From positions 1 through 7,762 of the forward strand of contig JADHQX010000054.1 of NCBI GenBank assembly GCA_016777745.1: a stretch of DNA of 7,762 nucleotides, given 5' to 3'. This document shows positions 1 through 4,766 of the stretch, in pieces. Source of the stretch: Candidatus Pelagibacterales bacterium. GTDB taxonomy: Bacteria > Pseudomonadota > Alphaproteobacteria > Pelagibacterales > AG-422-B15. Under the pieces are notes generated by a model. The model saw only the letters and a program-made list of their open reading frames with translations, was not told the DNA's origin and made no database searches. How positions within the stretch are numbered: the first letter of the stretch is position 1; the number at the start of each line of letters is the position of its first letter. The translations under genes were made by a program, and so were the position numbers.

Positions 1-411
1 GGCGATGGTGCCTTTGGCATTTCAATGAATGAAATGTCGGCAATTGGCCGTGAAGAATGGCCAGCCATCACCATGGTTATTTTCCGCAACTATCAGTGGG
101 GTGCGGAAAAGCGCAACACAACCTTGTGGTTTGACGATAACTTTGTTGGCACCGAGCTTGATCAGCAAGTCTCATATGCTGGCGTTGCCAAGGCGTGTGG
201 TGTTGAGGGCGTTGCCGTTTCAACAATGGATGAGCTTCGCGATGCATTGGCCAAAGCGGTTGACGCGCAGATGAAGGATGGCGTGACCACCTTTATCGAA
301 GTGCTGTTGAACCAAGAGCTTGGCGAGCCATTCCGTCGTGACGCGATGAAAAAGCCCGTTTCAGTTGCTGGCATCAGCCAAGCCGATATGCGGCCACAGC
401 AAGGCGCATAA
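1..411 (+). CDS. xsc: Sulfoacetaldehyde acetyltransferase, C-terminal part (5' end outside window)
   Basis: This thiamine-diphosphate enzyme converts sulfoacetaldehyde and phosphate to acetyl phosphate and sulfite, the key desulfonation step of taurine and other C2-sulfonate catabolism in the cytoplasm. The frame is open to the left edge, so the first in-frame ATG (base 25) is internal. The 136 visible residues begin exactly at the ThDP/Mg-binding motif: GDG at residues 1-3, then 26 residues, then N30-Y31. The stretch IFRNYQWGAEKRN and the ending GEPFRRDAMKKPVSVAGI are typical of Xsc rather than of acetolactate synthase. Full-length Xsc is near 590 residues, so roughly the last quarter is seen. 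The gene stops at TAA 409-411 and a strong terminator follows 45 bases later. In many bacteria pta follows xsc; here the next gene points the other way and is unrelated. Identity is from recalled family motifs. Confidence 0.93.
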   Translation, partial: GDGAFGISMNEMSAIGREEWPAITMVIFRNYQWGAEKRNTTLWFDDNFVGTELDQQVSYAGVAKACGVEGVAVSTMDELRDALAKAVDAQMKDGVTTFIEVLLNQELGEPFRRDAMKKPVSVAGISQADMRPQQGA

Positions 412-455
412 TATCGCGCTTTCGATATGGCAAAGGCCAAAATACAAGCATGAAA

Positions 456-487
456 AAGGGGCTGCCAATGGCAGCCCCTTAATTTTT
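456..487. terminator. Rho-independent terminator, probably bidirectional
   Basis: A perfect 11-bp stem is formed by AAGGGGCTGCC (456-466) and GGCAGCCCCTT (470-480) with a three-base loop. On the plus strand it is followed by AA and five T (483-487), which suits termination of xsc. On the minus strand the run of A at 453-457 supplies a U tract directly after the same stem, so it can also end transcripts from the oppositely oriented quinone oxidoreductase gene that stops at 595. Confidence 0.88.
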
Positions 488-504
488 GCAAAAGGCACAA
501 GGCA

Positions 505-531
505 TGACCTGCGCCGCTTGGATGCAGGTCA
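505..531. repeat. 8-bp inverted repeat (hairpin) between xsc and qor
   Basis: TGACCTGC (505-512) and GCAGGTCA (524-531) can pair across an 11-base loop. The hairpin lies between the main terminator and the 3' end of the quinone oxidoreductase gene. It lacks a clean T tract on either side, so it may be an extra pause or RNA 3'-end element for the minus-strand transcript. Just beside it TTATCTGACC occurs twice (539-548 and 555-564). No function is assigned. Confidence 0.35.
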
Positions 532-594
532 AAACCCCTTATCTGACCAGCTCATTATCTGACCCGCCCGTTATGTGGACAGATCGTTGGCTCG

Positions 595-1569
595 CTAGAC
601 AGTTAGGATCGTACAGCCTGTTGTGGCACGGCCGGTTAGCGCGTCATGCGCTTTGGCCACATCTTCCAAGGCAAAACGCTGATTGATCGAAACATTGATT
701 GTGCCATCGGTAACGGCCTTGAATAGTTTTGCCGATGCCGCATCAAGCCATGACCGATCGCCAACAAAATGAAATAATGTTGGACGGCTCAGATAATAAG
801 ACCCTTTTGAAAGATCGGTGATTTTGAAATCGGCATATGGCCCTGATGATTGGCCAAAGGCGATGATCGTGCCGCGCCGTTTGGTCGATGTGATGGTTCG
901 CGCCATTGTGTCATTGCCAACCGAATCATATGCCACAGTCACGCCTTCACCATTGGTCAGGCGCATCACTTCGGCTTCGAAATCGGTACTGGTATAATCG
1001 ATCACATGATCAAATCCATTGGCCTTGGCAAGGGCGCATTTTTCGGCACCGCCAGCCGTTCCAATTGTGGTGGCACCAAGCGCCTTTAGCCATTGGCCGG
1101 CAATCAGACCAACACCGCCAGCCGCAGCGTGAAACAGCACTGTATCACCCGGCTTAACCTCATAGCTGTCATGGATCAGATAAGCAACAGTAAGGCCCTT
1201 TAGCATGATTGATGCTGCGAGGTCGCTTGGCACATTATCCGGCAGCTTGACAACATAGGCAGCATCAATAAGCCGGTGCGTTGCATAGGCGCCATTCGCC
1301 AGCGTGTAACCAACCCGATCACCAACCGCAAGGCCAGTCACATCCTTGCCCACTGCCTCAATAACCCCGGCACCTTCAGACCCCAGAATTAAATCACTGT
1401 CAACCGGCCATGGATAAGCGCCGCGACGGATATAGATATCCAGGAAATTAATGCCAATTGCATCATGTTTGATCAGCACTTCGTTGGCGCCCGGCGTCAA
1501 GTCGCCAAGATCAATTTTATGCAAAACCTCAGAACCACCTGGCTTGCCAGCCGCCATTGCATAACGCAT
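595..1569 (-). CDS. qor: NADPH:quinone oxidoreductase, zinc-free MDR family
   Basis: This is a cytosolic medium-chain dehydrogenase/reductase expected to pass electrons from NADPH to quinones or other alpha,beta-unsaturated carbonyls. The 324 residues match the usual QOR length. Visible features are the N-terminal GroES-like domain with GINFLDIYIRRGAY (residues 39-52) and the glycine-rich LGSEGAGVIEAVG (62-74). The Rossmann domain has the dinucleotide-binding motif AAAGGVG (148-154), and the usual C-terminal DALTGRATTG follows (309-318). The zinc ligands of alcohol dehydrogenases are absent. The start is well fixed: AAGGAG (complement of 1577-1582) sits 7 bases before the ATG. It is a single gene with its own 204-base upstream region and ends near the terminator shared with xsc. 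True substrate is not readable from sequence, and the neighbours give no clear pathway link. Confidence 0.92.
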   Translation of the reverse strand: MRYAMAAGKPGGSEVLHKIDLGDLTPGANEVLIKHDAIGINFLDIYIRRGAYPWPVDSDLILGSEGAGVIEAVGKDVTGLAVGDRVGYTLANGAYATHRLIDAAYVVKLPDNVPSDLAASIMLKGLTVAYLIHDSYEVKPGDTVLFHAAAGGVGLIAGQWLKALGATTIGTAGGAEKCALAKANGFDHVIDYTSTDFEAEVMRLTNGEGVTVAYDSVGNDTMARTITSTKRRGTIIAFGQSSGPYADFKITDLSKGSYYLSRPTLFHFVGDRSWLDAASAKLFKAVTDGTINVSINQRFALEDVAKAHDALTGRATTGCTILTV

Positions 1570-1593
1570 TCAATATCTCCTTGTTTAAGTTCT

Positions 1594-1620
1594 GCACTTT
1601 GACTTTTACCCAGAAAGTGC
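1594..1620. promoter_or_regulatory. Spaced dyad upstream of qor (candidate operator)
   Basis: GCACTTT (1594-1600) and AAAGTGC (1614-1620) form a perfect 7-bp inverted repeat with a 13-base spacer. It begins 25 bases upstream of the qor start codon, just beyond the Shine-Dalgarno. The position suits a regulator site or a 5'-UTR hairpin. No known regulator consensus was recognised. Confidence 0.35.
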
Positions 1621-1651
1621 CCATCGTTTTCTGCAATTGTTATTATTTTCA

Positions 1652-1677
1652 CTCATATCAAGTAATCTGATAATGAG
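1652..1677. promoter_or_regulatory. Nine-pair imperfect dyad in the qor/ABC intergenic region
   Basis: CTCATATCA (1652-1660) pairs with TGATA and TGAG (1668-1677, one bulged A at 1673) across the loop AGTAATC. It lies about 85-110 bases upstream of qor and about 100 bases beyond the permease stop. There is no T tract after the stem on either strand, so a terminator is unlikely. It may be an operator for qor or a 3'-end RNA structure of the importer transcript. Confidence 0.3.
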
Positions 1678-1773
1678 AGCTAATCGAAGATTTATGTGAT
1701 CGAAGTATCACGGTCATCAAACAGATACTAATATTCAATCTTCAGAGAAAAGCATCGTTTGTTTCACATCAAT

Positions 1774-2529
1774 TTACTCAGTCTGACGATCTGCCCAACT
1801 TGCAAATATACGCTCAAGGACAACGATTACGTAGTACAAGACAATGCCTAAAATTGCCAGAGCAATCAAAACAGCAAACATAAGTGGATAATCAGAGTTG
1901 GTTTTACCACTATCAAAAAGGGCTCCAAGGCCACGTCCGTGCGGTGATACTATCTCCATCAAATTAGTACCAATGAAGGCCAATGTTACTGCAACTTTAA
2001 GGGCGCCAAAAAACTCTGGTAAGGTCTTTGGCAAAGCAATTTTCCAAAAAATAGTAATTCTCGATGCACCAAGAGCTCTAAGTATATCTCTATACTCAGG
2101 TTCCAAAGTTGACAGCCCCACAGAAACAGAAACTGCTATCGGGAAAAAAGATATCATAAAAGCAATTAAAACTGTATTCAGGTCGTGCTGGCCTACAAAC
2201 ATCAAAGCTACGATTGGCACAACAGTCGCTTTAGGAATAGCATTAAAACCAACGAGAAGTGGGTATAGCCCTTCACGCAGGACTCTTGAGAATCCCATAA
2301 AAACACCGAAAAATAGTCCAACGATTACAGCAATCAATAAGCCGACAACGGTTCGCCAAAGAGTTTCCCATCCATATGTCAAAAACAACCATTTAAAACG
2401 CCAAAACGCAGGCCAAAGGTCACTTGGCGAGGCCATTTTATAATTTGGCCAGTTGTTGACCCAAACAATTGTTTCCCAGAACAAAAGAAACAAAACAATG
2501 GCAAAAATTGGAACTGCAGCCTGCCTCAT
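1774..2529 (-). CDS. ABC importer permease, SsuC/TauC-like (BPD_transp_1)
   Basis: This is the inner-membrane channel subunit of an NMT1/SsuABC-class importer; two copies normally form the pore. The 251 residues are typical. Hydrophobic segments can be seen near residues 5-24, 60-79, 102-125, 127-140, 177-192 and 215-238. The cytoplasmic EAA coupling loop that docks on the ATPase is at about 149-168 (ILRALGASRITIFWKIALP, with the conserved G154 and P167). Its ATG overlaps the last base of the ATPase stop (TAATG on the minus strand), which indicates translational coupling. It is the last gene of the operon and no convincing intrinsic terminator follows its TAA. The DNA is AT-rich (24/60 and 21/60 G+C in two sampled lines, against 35/60 in qor). 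The transported ligand cannot be told from this subunit. Confidence 0.9.
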   Translation of the reverse strand: MRQAAVPIFAIVLFLLFWETIVWVNNWPNYKMASPSDLWPAFWRFKWLFLTYGWETLWRTVVGLLIAVIVGLFFGVFMGFSRVLREGLYPLLVGFNAIPKATVVPIVALMFVGQHDLNTVLIAFMISFFPIAVSVSVGLSTLEPEYRDILRALGASRITIFWKIALPKTLPEFFGALKVAVTLAFIGTNLMEIVSPHGRGLGALFDSGKTNSDYPLMFAVLIALAILGIVLYYVIVVLERIFASWADRQTE

Positions 2530-3332
2530 TAATCAGCTTCCTCATTCTGGCGGGCAATTTTGATTTGTTCTCGGAGTGTGTTAAGCATTTCAGTAGCCTG
2601 CGGTGTGTAGAGTTGATCAATGTTTCTCGGGCCCTTATGCGTCATTTTTTGTCTAAATTGTGCAGTTGCGGGTCTGCCGGATAGAACTACAACCTCATCG
2701 GCTAGAAAAATAGCTTCCCGTAAATCATGGGTTATCAAAACTCCAGTGAATGGTTCCTGAGCCCTAAGTCTATGCATGGTTTGCCATAGATCCTCACGAG
2801 TAAACGCGTCGAGTGCACCAAAAGGTTCATCAAGAATCAGTACCTCTGGCCTATGAACCAATGCACGGCACAAAGAGGCCCGCTGACGCATTCCCCCGGA
2901 TAATTCTGAGGGCTTTTTATCCTCAAAACCAGCTAATCCAACAAGTGCCAATAGGTCGCGAGCACGCTCTTCTCGTGCCGATGAACTCAGCGCGTTGGGC
3001 ACAATCTCAAGAGGCAACATTACATTTTTTAATATGCTGCGCCACTCGAGTAAAACAGGGTTTTGAAAAGCCATTCCCACGATGTCTCTCGGAGAAGTTA
3101 CCAGTTCGTCCTTGAGCCAGACCTGCCCAAAGTCAGGCTTCATTAACCCTGCAACTAACCGCGTGACAGTTGATTTACCACACCCCGAGGGCCCCACAAT
3201 TGCAGTGAAGCCATCCTTGGGCACACTTAACGACAAATCATCTAACACAGGCAAATCGCCTGTGTTAGTGTGAAATGTATGCGAGACGCCTTCGATCCTT
3301 ATTAGGTCTTTATTTCGTTTTGACGTTATCAT
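2529..3332 (-). CDS. ABC importer ATP-binding protein, SsuB/TauB-like
   Basis: This is the cytoplasmic ATPase that powers the importer. Numbering from the ATG at 3332 (267 residues), the ABC motifs appear in order: Walker A GPSGCGKST 47-55, Q-loop Q90 in AFQNP, signature LSGGMRQ 144-150, Walker B VLILDEP 164-170, D-loop GALD 172-175 and H-loop H202 in LITHD. All catalytic residues are present. The reading frame stays open upstream to a TTG at 3345-3347, which would add five residues. The ATG (MITSKRNKD) is preferred because family proteins start close to the first beta strand, but neither start has a good Shine-Dalgarno, so the choice is not settled. It lies 58 bases after the binding-protein stop and overlaps the permease start by one base. 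A perfect 11-bp inverted repeat sits within its 5' part (3242-3268). Confidence 0.92.
   Translation of the reverse strand: MITSKRNKDLIRIEGVSHTFHTNTGDLPVLDDLSLSVPKDGFTAIVGPSGCGKSTVTRLVAGLMKPDFGQVWLKDELVTSPRDIVGMAFQNPVLLEWRSILKNVMLPLEIVPNALSSSAREERARDLLALVGLAGFEDKKPSELSGGMRQRASLCRALVHRPEVLILDEPFGALDAFTREDLWQTMHRLRAQEPFTGVLITHDLREAIFLADEVVVLSGRPATAQFRQKMTHKGPRNIDQLYTPQATEMLNTLREQIKIARQNEEAD
3242..3268 (-). repeat. Perfect 11-bp hairpin inside the ATPase coding sequence
   Basis: CTAACACAGGC (3242-3252) and GCCTGTGTTAG (3258-3268) are exact reverse complements across a 5-base loop. In the mRNA the hairpin begins about 64 nt after the ATPase ATG and encodes the TNTGDLPVLD segment ahead of Walker A. 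No U tract follows, so it is not a classical terminator. It could slow ribosomes, shield an upstream mRNA 3' end or be chance. The pairing is directly visible; function is unknown. Confidence 0.7.
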
Positions 3333-3390
3333 TTTTTTGACCAACAAAAGCAGTCGTTAAGGCGGAACAGCGTTTGTTATCTTCGAGAGT

Positions 3391-4404
3391 TTAGTTAAGT
3401 TTTACCCCACCAACGGGTAAAAAGGCATCAGTGAAATAAAGCTTGGAGTCTGGTTTTCTCTTGTAGTCATAAGTTTCAGCGAGTTGCTCAAGCGCTGCCG
3501 AAAACCGGTCTGGATCAATATTGCCCATTCCATTTTCTTTTACGTAGTCAGTTAAAACATTAGCGTCGATTGCCAGTTCTAAGCGACGCTTTTCTAAAGC
3601 ACCGTCCGCCGCCGGGTTACGTTTTACAAGTGCACTGGTGGCCGCCTCAGGATTGTTAATTGCATCTTTCCATCCGGCACCAACAGCGACAAGAAACTTC
3701 TTCACAACATCTGGATTACTCTGAGCAAACCCAGTGTTAACAATTATCGCATTTCCATAAAGTTTGAGCCCATGATTTGCCATCAATATCGTTGTAATGT
3801 CAGCTTCTGGCACCCCAAGTCGAACAAGATTAAGATATGATGAAAACGAAAACCCTGTTACCGAGTCAACTTTACCCTCAACCAGCATGGGTTCCCGAGT
3901 TGGAAAGCCCACAGGTTCCACTTTTATTTTATTAATATCAATCCCATTCGCTTTAGCAAAAGACGGAAACTGGGCCCAAGCTCCATCAGGCGGAGGCGCG
4001 CCAAGAACTGACCCTTCAAGGTCACTAGGACCATTTATACCGCGCGACTTCCTTCCAATAACTGCAAAAGGGGGCTTGTCATAAACCATCATCACAGATG
4101 TAACGGGCGCTCCTGGGTTTTGATCAAGAAACTTTATTAATGAATTTATATCAGCAAACCCAAATGGATATGCGCCTGTAGCAACTTTAGGAATGGCGTC
4201 TAAGGAACCCTTGCCTGGCGAGATCTCAACATCCATACCTGCCGCTTTAAAATGTCCATTATCAATGGCAAGGAAGTATGGCGCCGACGGCCCCTCAAAC
4301 TTCCAATCAAGAGCAAATTGTATTTTCGTTTCAGCTTGGCTAGTCGCTGAAATAAGAAAAGTACTCAAGGCTATCAGAAACACCCTCAAAATAGTTCTCA
4401 TCAT
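3391..4404 (-). CDS. ABC importer substrate-binding protein, NMT1/THI5-like, with signal peptide
   Basis: This periplasmic binding protein captures the ligand for the importer. The 337 residues begin with a Sec signal peptide (residues 1-24: basic MMRTILR, hydrophobic core, cleavage likely after SQA24). The mature part opens with KIQFALDWKFEGPSAPYFLA and continues with GHFKAAGMDVEI, GKGSLDAIPKVATG and GFADINSLI. This is the pattern of the NMT1/THI5-like group, whose members bind pyrimidines, riboflavin, taurine, sulfonates and other small compounds. The start is supported by GGGAG (complement of 4412-4416) 7 bases before the ATG; a second ATG follows directly. It is the first gene of the operon and faces the divergent deaminase gene. 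That pairing hints at a purine-like ligand, while the nearby xsc keeps a sulfonate possible. Ligand assignment is inference only. Confidence 0.9.
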   Translation of the reverse strand: MMRTILRVFLIALSTFLISATSQAETKIQFALDWKFEGPSAPYFLAIDNGHFKAAGMDVEISPGKGSLDAIPKVATGAYPFGFADINSLIKFLDQNPGAPVTSVMMVYDKPPFAVIGRKSRGINGPSDLEGSVLGAPPPDGAWAQFPSFAKANGIDINKIKVEPVGFPTREPMLVEGKVDSVTGFSFSSYLNLVRLGVPEADITTILMANHGLKLYGNAIIVNTGFAQSNPDVVKKFLVAVGAGWKDAINNPEAATSALVKRNPAADGALEKRRLELAIDANVLTDYVKENGMGNIDPDRFSAALEQLAETYDYKRKPDSKLYFTDAFLPVGGVKLN

Positions 4405-4473
4405 CTAGTTTCTCCCAATTTGTGTAATAAAAGTCGATTATCAATTTGATTAAAAAACAAACCCAAAAAAGTT

Positions 4474-4483
4474 AAGAGCTCTT
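4474..4483. promoter_or_regulatory. 10-bp perfect palindrome AAGAGCTCTT upstream of the importer operon
   Basis: AAGAGCTCTT is exactly self-complementary and lies about 70 bases upstream of the binding-protein start, just beyond the weak -35 guess for the leftward promoter. GTTA (4471-4474) and TAAC (4485-4488) add a second, slightly offset inverted pair around it. An operator role is plausible but unproven; a 10-bp palindrome can also arise by chance. Confidence 0.3.
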
Positions 4484-4608
4484 GTAACGAGCGATATAGT
4501 TGCACTGCTTGCATGCCGGAAGATGCTAACTGGATTTTTTAGAGAATGACAAGCCTAAATTAACCCTAACTCAGTTGCTGCAAAAATTCACACAGGCGCT
4601 AGGTGCGG

Positions 4609-4627
4609 GTTCCACTGATACTGGAAC
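4609..4627. promoter_or_regulatory. Spaced dyad GTTCCA-N7-TGGAAC (candidate operator)
   Basis: GTTCCA (4609-4614) and TGGAAC (4622-4627) are perfect inverted halves 13 bases apart centre to centre, close to one and a quarter helical turns. The dyad sits in the G+C-richer block in the middle of the divergent region, about 45 bases upstream of the proposed deaminase -35. This is a reasonable place for a regulator that serves both directions. Confidence 0.35.
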
Positions 4628-4671
4628 GTCACCGCCAGAAAATACATGTCTTAATATGCAAATATGTGGCC

Positions 4672-4699
4672 TTGTTGAAATCACTACGCCTAATAATAT
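4672..4699 (+). promoter_or_regulatory. Candidate sigma70-type promoter for the deaminase gene
   Basis: TTGTTG (4672-4677) and TAATAT (4694-4699) are separated by 16 bases and resemble -35 and -10 boxes. Transcription would then begin near 4706, inside the first copy of the ACGTATATTT repeat. An alternative -10 is TATTAT (4729-4734), which lacks a good -35 and would place the repeats over the -35 area instead. Neither is experimentally supported. Confidence 0.3.
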
Positions 4700-4702
4700 C
4701 AG

Positions 4703-4726
4703 ACGTATATTTACCAACGTATATTT
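4703..4726. repeat. Tandem direct repeat ACGTATATTT x2 before the deaminase gene
   Basis: The ten bases ACGTATATTT occur at 4703-4712 and again at 4717-4726, 14 bases apart from start to start. They lie 41-64 bases upstream of the deaminase ATG and overlap or follow the candidate promoter. Exact repeats in such a position are typical of protein-binding sites; no known consensus was matched. Confidence 0.5.
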
Positions 4727-4766
4727 GCTATTATGAAGAGACAACTTTTTAAGAAAAATACAACAC

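Larger units (their letters stand above)
4405..4766. promoter_or_regulatory. Divergent intergenic control region between importer operon and deaminase
   Basis: This 362-base stretch holds no supported gene. It must carry the start signals for the importer (leftward) and the deaminase (rightward). It is very AT-rich at its left (18/60 G+C for 4441-4500), with a G+C-richer block at about 4571-4637 (36/67). It contains a 10-bp palindrome, a spaced dyad and a 10-base direct repeat, listed separately. A weak leftward promoter guess is TTGGGT (complement of 4461-4466), an 18-base spacer and GATAAT (complement of 4437-4442). No riboswitch aptamer was recognised. Confidence 0.6.

Noticed and set aside
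1695..1711. CRP-like site TGTGA...TCACG in the qor/permease gap
   Set aside because: The half-sites are 8 bases apart instead of 6 and the right half deviates from consensus. It also lies too far upstream of qor for a usual CRP position.
1898..2443. 181-codon open frame on the plus strand opposite the permease gene
   Set aside because: It lies wholly within a well-supported permease gene on the other strand and is rich in Lys, Thr and Pro with no domain. It is a shadow frame.
3345..3347. TTG start for the ATPase, five codons upstream of the ATG
   Set aside because: It has no Shine-Dalgarno and a less common start codon; the ATG at 3332 gives the usual family N-terminus. It remains possible but is not preferred.
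4511..4541. Terminator-like GCATGC...TTTTTT in the control region
   Set aside because: The possible stem is only about four pairs and is separated from the T run by unpaired bases. It is not a credible terminator.
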